A DNA stretch of 64,000 bases from Strongylocentrotus purpuratus. Its lineage: Eukaryota > Echinodermata > Echinoidea > Camarodonta > Strongylocentrotidae. Numbering within the stretch: position 1 is the stretch's first letter; each line of letters begins with the position of its first letter. Position numbers and translations under genes: made by a program. The stretch lies in NCBI RefSeq assembly GCF_000002235.5, contig NW_022145605.1, forward strand, positions 38,201,141 to 38,265,140, in the 5' to 3' direction. The notes under the pieces were generated by a model, which saw only the letters and a program-made list of their open reading frames with translations, made no database searches and was not told the DNA's origin. Shown piece after piece: positions 1-13,118 of this stretch.

Positions 1-235
1 AGGTGATCCTTATAAATAGAATAACGTTGCGTTTGATTTTTGCATGATGCGTTCAAATAGTTGCAAGAAGCCAGGTTTTGTTATATCATAGGAAAATGAA
101 AGAATGAATTTCTTTGGATGTTGATGATTAAAGAACTTTGACTTGACGATGGCGCGCATTTATACCTTTATTATATTAAAAAAAAAACTTAGACCGGACC
201 GCGAGGATACAATATGAATATTCGTCCCATCTTAC

Positions 236-2949
236 CTGCATTGTTAACTAGAATGTCCAATCTCTCTTCGGTGTTATTGAATTCCTGGGCGAAATGGCGT
301 ATGGAATCAAAACTGGCCAGGTTCAGTTTCATAAAGATCACGTCATCATTTCCCGTACTCATTCGGATGTCCTTTTCCGCTTCTCGACCCCGTACAGCAT
401 CGCGACAAGCCAGGATGACACGGGCGCCTCGACGGGCCAGGTCCCGCGCTGTCTCCTTACCAATTCCTGTATTGGCTCCTGAAATGATTATGAAGGGGGG
501 AAATGAGAGATTATTTCACAAAAACCTTTAAAAACATGTATAAAAACTCAAACTGACAAGGAAGGGAGAAGACCAGCACCTGTGAATATCTCAAAGTTTG
601 TTTTCTTCTATGCCATTTATAACCAGAACAAGAATTTTTTTAGAAGATGCCAAACAAACTCAGGATTACTTTGTATTTCACTGCCGCATAATAAGACCTG
701 CGGGTTTCCAAAGAGCATTCGAAAGGAGGCAATTGGCTATAAAATAATCCGTATTTTATAAATTGATGGATTGACCATCCGAAGTCAGTCATTACAATAT
801 ACAAAATAAAATACCATAAAGATGGTATGAAAGGCTTTTAAGATATAACTGCGATGTTTAAAATAATCCGATTTGGACCAACTAGCATTTTAATTTGTTT
901 AAACAATTAAAATTCAATCTAAATTCTTAAGCAAACACATTTAATAATTATGATATTGGGCCAATGCATAGAGAGCCTTTAGCTTCCAGAATATGCATGC
1001 TCCAGGCCCAGTATATTCTTTTGAACAGCATGGCATGGGAATCGTACAAAGAAACTAATTACAAGAGAAACAAGACTGAACTTGTTGAAAGTGAAGGCAC
1101 CGTTATAAATTGAACGATTGGTGGACGAATTTGTACTGGCACAGCATAATACAGTCTTTGTTGAACTCTAACAAAATCTCTCGTTTGTCAAATCCAACAC
1201 AACGATATACCACCTAAGATCAATGCGGTGCTTTGAAGAAGATAACAAAGAGCCCCTTTAACAATGGATAGGGGTAATACTAGTGACCCCTCTACCAATA
1301 CGCTGGTATAGAAGATGGGTGCAGGCATGGGGTAATGATTGTAGTATACCCCTAAATATTTTCCCGTGCGGGTATTACTCATATTGAAATGAATTACCTA
1401 ATTGGGTTTTCGTTCGCATTAACCTCTAAATTTACCCTCGGGATGCGCTAAAGAATTATGAAATTATATCATTATTAGCGAGCTGGCTGTGATTGATGGT
1501 ATAGATTATGAGTGGTTTTGTGATTTTCTTTAAACTTCGCCGCCACGCCAATTAAGTAAATCTTTCCCATTTACTCCAATACAGTCTCATATGCGATGTG
1601 TTGCACTACATTTTTCTTCTTCACAAAGCAAAGTGCAACCACAATGATGCTCCAATACCTTTCTATAATTATTATCTCACATACACCCGTAATTATTTAT
1701 AAGCAAAGTCGTGTTATTGTTGGTATGGCTCTGTGCCTCTATTCAAAATGAATACAATGAATACTTTGCGACACTAGCCAAATATTCACAAAAAACAGAA
1801 TTCAGAGACAGAGACAGTTTTGATAATAATTCATATACATTTTAGTGCAATTTTCTGTCACATCCGACTCCAATACCTCATTCCCCATACAGTATGTCAT
1901 GACATTTCTAGTCTATCGACAAACATCCATAAATATCACAATTCTTGACGTCGGATAAATATGACTTCTGATACCCATGCATAACCTATGCTCTCTGTTG
2001 TCTCTGTTATCTAAACAACACGCTCTTCACGTCGATAACTTTCCATTTCTCGCTCTTTTGATAACCCGCTTAACATTTGAAATGTCACAGATAAACAACT
2101 TTATACATTATTTTGTCCTAAATCATATTATTGACTAACCCCGGTGCGGTTTAGAAGATAAAGTGAAAAACATTCCAATATTTAATCATTGGAATTTCTG
2201 GTGTTTCAATATAACAGATCTGACAGGCTTTTATATTATTGTCACGGCTTAATTGGCATATTGTTCTCATAATCAATATTTTGAATAGAGCGGTGAAGCT
2301 CGTAAGAGATAACTCCTTGGGTAAGTAATCAATATCACTTGCATACTATAGTGTTATCCTCTTTGCCCTTCGTCTTTTATCGTACTCGTAGCAAGAATTA
2401 GAATACAATACAGCCTATAGGTAGCCGATTACCCTTAAAATAATTTCTAATGATTACATTTCTTTAAATAAACAAAAATAACGATAATCGAACTTGAACA
2501 AAATAACATATTTTAAATGGTAAGTGAAAGACATACAGACCTTATAACTAGCATGGTATCAAAAATACAACCAGATTGGCACGAATTAGCCTGATATTTC
2601 ACAACTTAGGCTAAAGTTGCTGAACAAATAAATATTAGATAATCCAATGGTAACATTCCGAGATTTATGAAGCATCGCATCATGAACACAATATAGTTCC
2701 ACTGTACAGACTACAGTTAACATTCGGTTGTCACTCAGTCATGGTTGTATATATTCCTATTGATATTAGACCCTTAAATTGGACAATTTTGGAAGGGGAA
2801 GCGGTTAGAAGATTGGAGCACTAAATAAAACAAAAATTAATTGATAAATGAAGCAAAATAGACCAAACAATTAATAAATCAAATGGTATACAAGTCATGA
2901 CTGAGGATCATCACCTAAGTCACCTTATCATCATTAAAACTTTTAAAAG

Positions 2950-2985
<36 letters not shown>

Positions 2986-3252
2986 ATGGATCAATCTTCA
3001 AGCAAAGTTTCTTTTCTTTAAAAAAAAAAATGAATTTAATCCATCAATTTTATCCTCACCTGTCACAATGACTGTCTTTCCATCCAGTCGCTTGGGACAG
3101 GAACACCTATCAGCGACCTTCACTACGTAATAGTAGAGTCCGACCACCAGAACCACCATCATCAACGCGATCGTCGTCCATTCCAGGTCCCCCGGCCCTC
3201 GCTGCCCGAAGTCGGGTACGCGCTCCAAGCTCAGCGTGCTCAAACTGATCAT
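236..3252 (-). CDS. Retinol-dehydrogenase-like short-chain dehydrogenase (5' part, two coding exons)
   Basis: Exon 1 (3252-3060) encodes a short N-terminus, one hydrophobic membrane anchor (about residues 27-45) and KRLDGKTVIVTG. Exon 2 (478-236) continues ANTGIGKETARDLARRGARV and ends RLDILVNNAG. Splicing GACAG|GTGAGG to TTTCAG|GAGCC, phase 1, restores the TGxxxGIG dinucleotide-binding motif; exon 2 also contains the NNAG motif. Both are diagnostic of classical SDRs, and the ACRD and LDLAS-like stretches are typical of the RDH11-14 group, which reduces or oxidises retinoids and other lipid carbonyls at membranes. Exon 2 ends at a GTAAG donor, so the catalytic YxxxK exon lies left of position 1. 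The start ATG (3250-3252) is the first in frame after an acceptor at 3374. The exact RDH subtype cannot be assigned from this fragment. Confidence 0.88.
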
Positions 3253-4250
3253 GATGACGGGGTGATGGGGATGATGATGAATTCAAGGATGAGGAGGAGG
3301 GTGGAGAGGATGATGATGCTAGTATGCTGTGAAGAACTAGGTGTGAAGTATTCACCTGTATGACTGTATTCACCTGTAAAACAAGACCATTTTTTATTAA
3401 ATTTATGTTGATTTATAATTAACTGAAGTAACTTAAGTAAGGCTAAGGGGGAACAGATTTTAGAACATTGTTTTGTGTAGAACAGAGTATTGTTCAACAA
3501 GAGCAATAAGAAAATTATAATATTGCCTCCAAGTTGGGGGGGGGGGGGAAGAAACAAAACATAAATTACCAAATAAACTGACTGACGGTGCTCTGAAAAA
3601 ATCACTTCAAATCTCGTCCAGGTAACTCATCTTAATATCTTATTCTTAGTCTTACCTTTACTTTTGAAAACGGTAGGCCTAATATTAGATCAATTCGTTA
3701 AAAAAAAACTTAAACAAGAAAGAGAGAGAGAGGAAAAGAGAAAAAAGAGAGGTATGAAGGCGCCTGGTTCTATAGAGTATACACTTACCTTTTAGACAGG
3801 TGTTTCTTTGGTGAGGGTGACATCCAATCGAAGATGATAATTATCCAATTGATTTTATCCAGGCAGCTAAGGGATGCGAATAGCGCGATTAAATGGAAAC
3901 TTGTTGGAAATAAATGAGTCCAGGTGCTAACTTGATGAGTTGATGCAATCTTGCGAGTTGCGAGTATCACTTAAAATTAAGTAATTTTATTCAAAACGTG
4001 TCTTGAAATGATTTCTCCTGGCTCACAAAAACATCACAGGAGAACCTAATCACAATAATTTTCAAATGAAAGAGAGACACAGAAAAACTCTTTATAGTGC
4101 ACAGCGTCTTCTCAACTTCCTTTCGTTGCTTATGATGTAGAAGGAAATACACATGTGATGATAAGTATCCTCGGTTATGTGGAAACGGCTGGCCGACTAC
4201 CTTTCGTGCGTTCGTGCGTCGACTCGAGTATCCCTGTTACGCTGAATCGC
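3253..4250 (-). promoter_or_regulatory. 5' UTR exons and probable promoter region of the SDR gene
   Basis: The coding exon extends upstream as 5' UTR to 3373, preceded by a TTTTACAG acceptor. A further non-coding exon ends at 3789 with the donor AAAG|GTAAGTG; its upstream boundary is not visible. Sequence around 4190-4340 is locally richer in CpG (repeated CGTGCG and GTCGAC) than its surroundings and is the likely start region. No TATA box is convincing. (GA)n and poly-G tracts lie inside the 5' intron. Confidence 0.5.
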
Positions 4251-6354
4251 GAACAGTAGCCCATCCATGTACGGAGAAACTCCGCCCACAAGACGTGATG
4301 TCACCGTTTAAACACATCGCCCATTGGTTGATAGTCTGACAGTTCATTGTGACGTAGTGGACGAGTTGATTAACTGTCTGCAGGTAGGGGTGGGTGGAGA
4401 TGAAAATGGGATGTGCTGTTTCACAGACAAAACTGACACTTTCCTGTCTGGTTTGTTGTAGCGGAAGATGGCGGTATATACAGTAATGTGATTTATATTG
4501 TGGTATTTTATTTGGAGAAGAGCGTAGATAGTGGGGAATGTGGTGATGTTTTGTTCACTTTATTGTTTCACGCGAAGGGGAAATTATCTTCAAAGTTGTG
4601 TTATGTTGATAAAAAACGAAAGCACACCATGCCCGATGAAAAACTAAGGCATTGGTATATTTACGTCTACTTATTTGCACCGTAATTTCCAATGTTAATT
4701 TTTTATGCAAGGGATCTTTCCTTATGAAATATATCTCTCCTAGTAAAAAAAAATGATTACAAAAAAAGATATATCTTTGGCATAAATCAGTGAACCAATG
4801 GCACTCGAAGACAGTGTTTATATCAGTCAGAATTGAATCGCCAGCTCTCTCAACGTTCAATGAAAGCATTAATTATGTATGGTGAAACTTTGTCAAATAG
4901 AATCGCATTCACTATGAATATGACTGACAAAGAAAGCGGACACAATATACAGTTCCTCAGGTAGATAAAGGAACATCCCTTTACTGCTATTATGTAAAAA
5001 AAATGTGTAGAACAGGAGAATATGCATGTGGCACCTGTTCTACACATTTTTACATAATAGCAGTGAAGGGATGTTCCTTTATCTACCTGAGGAACTGTAT
5101 ATTTTGTCCGCTTTCTTTGTCAGTCATTTTCATAGTGATTAATACGAAAGAAAAGGGACACTACACCGTTGACGTATTATAAACACTAGATGGTGCTGTT
5201 TTATTAGCTCATTCACACCGCGAAACCCACTCCGGACCGACTCCAAACTGCCCGATTCTTATGCATTATTTGTTTTTGTCTGTTGTCGGTTTTGTGTCGA
5301 TCTCATTTGTGTAACTGGACGCATCTATGTTACAAATTAGTGTGTGACCACCATTAGAATGACTGATTTCCGGATTGATTGCTTTCTCTGTTCATAATCA
5401 CAAAGTGTTAGGCCTATGTAATGGTGACTTGGAAAAAGCTTTCTTTCAGAGAGAGAAATGACAACAACAAATTGTTTCTACACAGCTATTATTTACTATA
5501 ATAATAAAAGCATTTAAGGATTTTTCTTGATGTCGTTATATGTAGTAGAAGAGTTTCATTGAATCTACATGTATCTACCATAAATTGTATTTATGGTAAT
5601 CAATCATTTTATGTACAGACGATGCCTGTGCTCCAGTTTGTGAAGAATTCTTTTTCCTATATTTCCCTAGAGAGACTTATATCATATTTATCTTGTGTTT
5701 TTATCGTTATTTCAAGTATTTTAGCCGTGGGTGATGGTTGTATTCGCCTACACATTTCGGTATGTGGTCTAACTTATCAATCAACGGAACGATTTCAATG
5801 TCAACTAAATTTTGTTTCAAACAAAATCGCCATTCCTGTATACAGCGCCATAAACATGCACCAGAAATAATGTTTACACGTTGAAATAAATTCAAAGTAA
5901 AATGTTTAAAGCAAAGATTGTCTCATTTGATTTGTAGGGAACACAAACAGCCACGAACGCTTTTTTTTATGGAACTGTTTTTATTTTTTAAGTATATTTT
6001 ATTATATAATTATTATGTAACTAAGTATAGGCCTAATGCAAGCCCAAACAAAAGTGCAAGTGCTTCCAAAACGTTTTTAGCTGTAATAATATCTTGATAA
6101 AAAAGTGCCAGTGGCCGGTTACAGTTTCCATCAGTAATCGTAATAATTATGATGTGTGCTTATCTGTTTATTCTCGTTGCCTAATTCTTTTGTAGGATAT
6201 AGAACGTCTACCGAACAAATGCCCAATTTTATCCTGATATTAACATCAAACGTATAGTTACTAAGGTGAAACTTGCCTCAAAGTTATAACTTTATTTTAT
6301 GTGTGAATCCAGTCACTATTTAATCTGGAAGAATTATATGGCACCCAGTTTCAC

Positions 6355-6390
<36 letters not shown>

Positions 6391-8340
6391 GTGGGTTCTT
6401 GTATAGCGCTCATGTCAGTCAGATTCATGTATCCCACCTTTAATTTCATCTTTTATTTTTTGGTGGGAGAATCTGTCAGTGATGAATTTTATGCCTCTCC
6501 GTGTGTCGTCTGCGAATCGATACGAGCGATCAAGGATCACTGATCCAGAACGGAAAGGGGTTAGACCTCCTGAAACATGGAATTTAAAGAACTTGAAACT
6601 CCTCCTCGTCCTCTCCTCAATGATCACGTGATGCGATGAAAGCTGCAAGACTACGACAGATGCCCCGGTGACAATTTCTTACACCCGAGTTTGCATCTTA
6701 AACTTTCTTTCTACGTCTGATGGTCCTAACTTAACCATGCTAAATCAAGCCTTAAACAAATATTATAACCCTAACCCTAATCATATCCTTGACAAAATAA
6801 CATAGATAGCCCTTTCTCTCTATATTTCCACTATTCTTTCAAAATTGATAGTCCGACTGCATGGTGCTTTGCAAGTTTGAAAGAAAGGGAAGCGAGCGTG
6901 CAAACTACGATAATACTGACCCTCTCTTGTCAATATTATAGTTCTTCATCAAAATAAGAATGATGGGGGAATACGAATACAATTCGGATGAGGGTTGCAT
7001 AATATTAACGGTGACGATGGCCCGAATAATGATAATTTAGTGAAGGGGCCGGCTGCAGACTTCAATACGCCCCCACCCACAAACACACACTCTCCGACTC
7101 GTATTAAGGGCCCTACTTAGTACTCGTTTGATTGTAGCCTTCAGGGACTCAACAATAACAAGTCTCTGGTCTATACTACTGATCCATCGCGAAGTGAGAA
7201 AAGGGACTTGTTGCCCTGATTAGAACTTGGGAAGAAATACTATCCCAAATCAACCGATAGAAATAAAAGGAACAGTGAAGCACAAGATCCACATCACTTT
7301 CGGCCCTCGATTAAAAGTAATGCAAAGTTTTGGTAAAATTTGGAAATTGGTTGGATAGTAGGCCTATAGGCCTAATTCTTTAAATGTTTGATATATTTGG
7401 ATGGCCCTGTGGATGTATTATAAGCACTAGAAAATTTAACCCCTGAAACGCTTCTGCTTTTGAGAAATGGAATAATCAAAATTTTACTGGTGCTCCCGGT
7501 AAATTTCAAATATTTCAGATAGTGCCTAAGACCATTCCATGGTAGCTGCGACCATGAAAATCTCAGACCATGCAGTTCTGATATCTAAATTCCAAATGGG
7601 AATATCAATTTGGTCGATTGTGGTCAAGAAATATTTTTTCAAAGCTAAAGTAATATCAGTCTTGAGAGGGAGCTATACAACATAAAGAGTTTATTATTTA
7701 CAATTTCATCACTTTGGACTCGATTTCAACCGCGACAACGACATTGAATATTGTAAAATCATGCTTCCCGTTCATTTGAACCAAATTCATGACCCCATAC
7801 ATTAATACGCCGGTGTTCAACAGTTCTGTTTTACCCTTATGAATAAATGAGTGGTTTCAGAGTGATAAATAATGCATCGTAACTTTCCTACGTAAAAAGT
7901 GAATGTGTTGTTTCTTATTATTAATTGCTGATTCATTTTTTATCCACAGTACTTATTTTTCCAGGAACCTATAAATATACGAGCACTGCTTTTTAATAGG
8001 TTCCTCACATGTTCTACTTAAATTATTATATGAATTGAGAATCATTGAGACATGCTCATCATTATACTACATGTATTGTATAATGTTTGATTTCATATGT
8101 TATGTCTAATTTTTTTGTAAAATGTGGAACAATTAATAACAACTTGAAAAAACTTGAAAATAGTTTTAGTTGATATAATTTTACGACCTGCAACGTGATT
8201 GCCTATTAAATGTGCCTTTACAGTAGACTTAGCATTAAATAATAAGATTTATGTAATAAATATGTTTTAAGTTTTCTGTTAGATTTTATTTTTTATTTTT
8301 AAATTTCTTTCTGGTCAAAACGCCTTGTCGCGCAGTCTAG
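4251..8340. other. Gene-free interval between the SDR gene and INO80E
   Basis: I find no coding exons with splice context here; open frames are short and unsupported. Visible content is the long palindrome at 4911-5139, an (AAT)n tract at about 6357-6390 followed by a TATAGCGC motif seen at the ends of other repeats in the window, a short CCCTAA run at 6767-6779, and otherwise unremarkable AT-rich DNA. Confidence 0.6.
4911..5139. repeat. Near-perfect palindrome (foldback or MITE-like)
   Basis: Two arms of about 104 bp are inverted copies with a spacer of about 16 bp near 5017-5032. The left arm runs from ACTATGAATATGACTGAC to GTGTAGAACAGG; the right arm begins CCTGTTCTACAC and ends GTCAGTCATTTTCATAGT. 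Arms differ by only a few substitutions and a poly-A length change. No clear target-site duplication was found. Confidence 0.85.
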
Positions 8341-8343
8341 CTA

Positions 8344-8351
8344 CCGGAAGT
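8344..8351 (+). promoter_or_regulatory. ETS/GABP-type motif upstream of INO80E
   Basis: CCGGAAGT lies about 110 bp before the INO80E start codon. ETS sites are common in TATA-less housekeeping promoters, which fits this gene; no TATA box is visible nearby. Function is inferred from position and motif only. Confidence 0.4.
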
Positions 8352-8461
8352 ATACTCGTCGGTAAACAGAAGAAATCCGAAGATAAAGCTTCGATGAAAA
8401 CGGGGTTTTATGTTCCAAGAAATCCATAGAATCAATTAATTGCGAAAAGAAAAGGTTCAGA

Positions 8462-11400
8462 ATGCCAGGTACGTGCTTGGATTACGAGTGCATAATGAAT
8501 ACTAATGATCTTAGATGTGAATCATGATTGTAAGGTGTATTGTTCCAGACCGAGTAGGCTATACTAATGTGTAGGCCTAGGCCTACGGTTGAATGAATGG
8601 AGATGTTTTGGTGTGGAATTTTCGGTCATATGTTTTTATTTTATGTGCGGATGTGGACGCTAGTTCAGAAGTCTAGCCAAAATTTGACCCGTGACTCCGA
8701 CGTGGAGATACCCTGTTAAAACATACCCAAGAGGAATTAAATATTCATCAAATGTCCAAATAAAGGTCATGATTTAAAAGTCGATATGTTTGTTACCTGT
8801 TAGTCTAGACTAAGTTAGACCTAGACTAGTCTATGTGTCAATTTTCTTATCTTTTTCAGAGTATTTTTTCTAAAAACGAAGATTTATTACATGCACTTTC
8901 TCATGGGATTCACGGCAAACTGCAGCACAATACAATTGCATACCGTACTGACGGAGGGGTGTGGGCGCGCGCGTGTGTTCAGTTAACGACTGTAAACTAA
9001 GATTAGACTCTAGATCTAGACAGTTGCTAACTGAACACACATGCACGCCCGCACCCCACTTTCGGGATGGTACAAGTAGATCAAGGAAAGAGAATCAGTT
9101 AAAGGAATTCTATTTCTTCTTTTTAAAAACTAAAGATCAGATACTAGATCTAATTTTTCATAAAAATGAAAAATTTGTCCTCTAAATTTTGCCAGATATT
9201 TTGGCATAGCCATAGATTTCTAGTTACCTTTGGCTTGCAACCGAGATTAGAATTTTACAGCAACCAATATAAAGGCGATATTGACAAAACTGCACACAAT
9301 TTGTTTTCCCCACGAGTGGTCATGGCTCATGCCGGCTCTGTTGACCTCTCCAGTTCTGTTGCATAGCAATTGTGGATTCTTTCAATATTATGCTATGATA
9401 TTTTCATGAATCCTTTCAGGTGAACAGCCCATGGCAGTGCAACCAGAAGAAGTGAACTTCAAGGAGAAGTATCGCTCTCTCAAGCGGAAAATGAGATTCC
9501 TCATTTATGTAAGTGTCTGTTCATTTGTTGTGCGATGACTGTCTAATGCACACATCTATCTAAATATCTCAATAGAGTATGGGGAACACAGGGGGGACAC
9601 CCTCTAACAAATATTAGTGAAAAAGGAATAAGTGAGATAGAAGGTTAGGGAGGGGAAGAATTGTCCAGACTTAGTTTTAAACAATAAGAGATGTGTCAAA
9701 TAAGGCAAATTTTGATTTGTACTTATAAAAAAAGTTGAAAAAAAAGGGAGCTACAGTACAAATGGAGTTGAATTACATGAAACTGTATTTATTAATGCTA
9801 AAACTTGTCATTTCTTAAGTCTATAAACTTAGTTAATGCTTAAAGTTTGCCATTTGTAAATCCTTTACTTAAAGCCCCACTGCACTACTTATAGCTACTT
9901 GCGCCCTCTATATAGCAAATAATGCCCAAGCGGTGACCATTGGTCCCCCATGAACCCCTTTTTCTTATGTTAATTGAGAGCTGATTTGACGAGATAGCCA
10001 CCTGCCAGTGACCATGCAGGGAGGTCTAATCCCTCCTGTCCAAACTAGTGCAGAGGGGATTTAAATGTATCGTCTTCATTTACGATAATTGATAAGGAGT
10101 AAACATGACTTGAATACTATGGAGTACAATGAACATTACCGTAAGTATTTTATGATTTTGTAATTTGTATTCATTTTTTTCTTCCAATTGTTTGTTTATT
10201 CTGCTGATAGGAGCAAGAGTGTTTCCAGGAGGAGCTGAGAAGAGCTCAGAGAAAGCTCCTGAAGATCTCTAGAGACAAGAACTTTCTTCTAGACAGACTG
10301 CTGCAGTATGAAAGGGTTATTGATCCTGGTACCGATTCAGATTCTACCCTCTCCTCAGAAGATAGTTGTAAGGAGACCAAAAAGGTATGTCATTTTGTAG
10401 TCATTGAATCTCTAGAGACAAGAACTTTCTCCTAGACAGACTGCTGCAGTATGAAAGGGTTATTGATCCTGGTACGGATTCAGGTTCTACCCTCTCCTCA
10501 GAAGATAGTTGTAAGGAGACCAAAAAGGTGTGTCGTTTTGTAGCCTTTGAAGATATAAGCCATCGCTGTTGGTCAAAGCTATGGATTTAGTGAAAACATG
10601 CTTTTTCTTGAGGCATCTAGATAGTCCAAGGTGAAGTATCAACACTTATGAACTATGGTCCACAAGTGGACCAAACGTTGGACTACTGCAGACTTCTTGC
10701 CAACATACAATACATATGCGCCATATACTACCAACAATGCAGTCTGCTTTAATCTGTTCTTGTCCCTCAGATATTCTTGGGAACTGGTGAATATATTTTT
10801 TTAAAATCCTTTGTTGTATTGTTTGTTCTCTTTTCTTTGAAAAATGTTTTACCCAAAATAAATACATCTTGATCAGTAAGGGACAAACAGCATTGAACCG
10901 TTTGAAGATTAGTTTATTTGTAGGGCCAGATAATTTGGCTACCCCCTTCTATTGCGTTGCTGACATTAATATCATGCAGCCCTACTCACTGGCATTACAC
11001 CCCATTGATTCAGGGGAAAAATAAACGGGGCTCGAGGCAAATTCGCCCCGGAAATGTCAAAAAGAGCCCCCCAAAATTTGCATAGAGTTCAATGCAAAAC
11101 AAATTAAATAGTGTTATTTTCATGCAAGCAAGCTTGAAAAGTAGCCCCCAAATTGTTTAAATATTTTTTCCATGCATTGATTGATTGAAACAGGAGCAGG
11201 AGAAGAAGGTCGTGAAGAAGAAGAGACGAGCCAAGAAGAAACCAACCAAGAAACTTATGGGTACACCGGTCCTAGGAGCCAGCAGAGATCCTCTACCTCA
11301 TGACCTTCGCACCTTACCTCCTTCTCTTCATCAGCAACTACCGGTAAGTCAAGACCACCCATTCATGTATTCATGTAGGAATCTACACTTTAACTCCCAC

Positions 11401-13118
11401 CCCCCTGTGGTCAAGTTGGCTTGGTAAATGCATATGTTTTAAGGGCTCCACACTAAATTTTTGAAAGGGGGTGAAGATTCAATTTTTTACAGAATTGAAT
11501 CCATTTATAGTCCTATGTAAAAACTTCAAAAGTTTTGGAGTCTGGACTGAGATTTTGGATCATGGGCTCCTGTTAAATAGTGTTGAGCCCTGTCTATGAA
11601 ATTTCTTAAATGCTTGAGCACCATTTCATGGTAGCTTGGCTAAAGCCGGGGTGATAATATATGATTGCAGGCCCTCAGGGGGAACAGTATTTACACTGAT
11701 GAGGCTACCCTGGGAAACAAGACATATTATTATTAATACTATTGTTATTATTGTATCTTTTTTTATAACTCCTTTTCTCTCTCCAGCACTTGGCAGAGCT
11801 CATTCGTAAAGCCTCTGAAGGACTCCCGATCACACATCAACCAGGAATGCAAATGCCAGGTACGCAATGATCGACCTCCTTCTCTCACTCAGGCCCTATT
11901 TCTTACGTTTCATTTCAAGTAGATTCAGAATGGATCGGTTCAACAAGGAAACATTGACTGATCACATTGTAAACATGATACATATGCACATGTATGTTGA
12001 GAATAAGTGATAACATGTTAGCATGAACGTTTTCGAAACTACAGAACAATGTTAAGTGCTATTGTACTAGTATGAAATGTTAGTACAGGTCTTTCATGAA
12101 AAAGTCTTAATACATTTAAAGTTACATCTATCGTTTTTGTCTGTCAACAAATTCAACAGGTATGCCGACTACAGGCCCGGACCAACAGCAGCAGCAGCAC
12201 CAACCCCCACTCCAGTCCCCCCTCTCCCTCCTATCCCCACACCACCAGCTCCCCCACCCTGCCCTCCTCTCCCCCACCGTAGGGATGGGCCTCCCCCTCG
12301 CCAACATGGCCCATGTCTTCGACCCCCGCGCCTTCGACAGGAGCATGCAGCACCACCACCTGCCCCCTCAGCCGTCACCTTACTCCCTGCCTGGTCTCCT
12401 GGGGATGGGTCTTGGGGGAGGACCCATGGGGCTGGGAGGAGAGATGCCTCATATGGACCTCAACGCGCTGACCGCTGCCGCAGCACAGGATAAGGTTAAT
12501 CAAGAGAGAAGCAAGAAGAAATCCAAGAAGTGAGTGTGATATGAATGGATTGAAAGCTAAAAGGTCCATGTTCCTTCGTTATTTGTTTGATTACATCAGC
12601 CGAAGTCACAGATTTGATTAGTAATCAGTGTATGACATAGATGAATATATTAAATCAATGAAGTGGTCATTTTGTGATATGATAGGCATGCAGTGTCAGT
12701 ATAATTAGTCATATATTGGGAATCACTAACGTAATCGATGTGTACAGTAGTAATTATTGGTGATATTCACTGATTGCTAGATGAGAGTGCTTATATTGAG
12801 GTTACATTAAAGAAGGATATGTATCAAGAACCAACTTTCCTCCTTTATTGTACAGGCTCTTTATCCGTTGAAGTTGGGTTATTTATACATTCACAGTTTA
12901 ACTATTCTAAAGCATTGCATGGCAATTGTTCTCCATTTGTAGGGTCATTAAACACTCTTCTTCTCCTGCATTTCAGGGACACCTCGGACAAACACTCCTC
13001 TGGCTCCCAGGGCCCTTCCACATCTCACCATCGCATCCCTCTTCCTCAACCATCTACCTCATCAACTCACGACGACAACGAAGACCTGGTCATCGATGTC
13101 CGTGATTCCAAGATATAG
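8462..13118 (+). CDS. INO80E: INO80 complex subunit E
   Basis: Seven coding exons join in phase: 8462-8468, 9420-9508, 10211-10384, 11194-11343, 11787-11859, 12160-12529 and 12977-13118, giving 334 residues. The first coding exon is only 7 nt (ATGCCAG). The N-terminal block [31 protein letters not shown] and [13 protein letters not shown] matches the conserved helical region of INO80E, which binds within the INO80 chromatin remodeller in the nucleus. A basic [13 protein letters not shown] stretch, a Q/H/P/G/M-rich low-complexity middle (exon 6) and a C-terminal acidic [10 protein letters not shown] motif follow; vertebrate INO80E ends in the same DDLVID-type motif. It is longer than the human protein (about 244 residues) because of the low-complexity middle. 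Every junction has GT-AG ends. Confidence 0.93.
8956..9057. repeat. Inverted repeat in INO80E intron 1
   Basis: GGGGTGTGGGCGCGCGCGTG followed by TGTTCAGTTAACGACTG on the left is mirrored by CAGTTGCTAACTGAACACAC then GCACGCCCGCACCCC on the right. Arms are about 36 bp with a loop of about 30 bp. It looks like a small foldback element. Confidence 0.75.
9869..10064 (+). mobile_element. TTAA-flanked MITE, copy 1
   Basis: This copy starts TTAAAGCCCCACTGCAC and ends near CTAGTGCAGAGGGGATTTAA, so it has inverted termini bounded by TTAA. The core (TTGCGCCCTCTATATAGCAA, then GAGCTGATTTGACGAGATAG) recurs at six other places in this window. It lies in INO80E intron 2. Confidence 0.82.
10265..10550 (+). 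repeat. 143-bp tandem duplication of the 3' half of INO80E exon 3
   Basis: Unit A is 10265-10407 and unit B 10408-10550, head to tail. Unit B repeats the last 120 nt of exon 3 plus its donor (AAAAAG|GTGTGT against AAAAAG|GTATGT) with few substitutions. Unit B has no good acceptor: splicing at its CTCTAG would read AGA CAA GAA and hit a stop in the wrong frame. Confidence 0.9.

Noticed and set aside
214..531. Plus-strand 105-codon open frame
   Set aside because: It is the antisense shadow of the SDR exon on the minus strand, whose TGxxxGIG and NNAG motifs are clear.
5559..5870. 103-codon plus-strand frame
   Set aside because: AT-rich, no recognisable domain, no splice or promoter context.
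12077..12493. Overlapping Pro/His/Gly-rich frames on both strands
   Set aside because: Shadows of INO80E exon 6; only the frame joining exons 5 and 7 in phase is kept.
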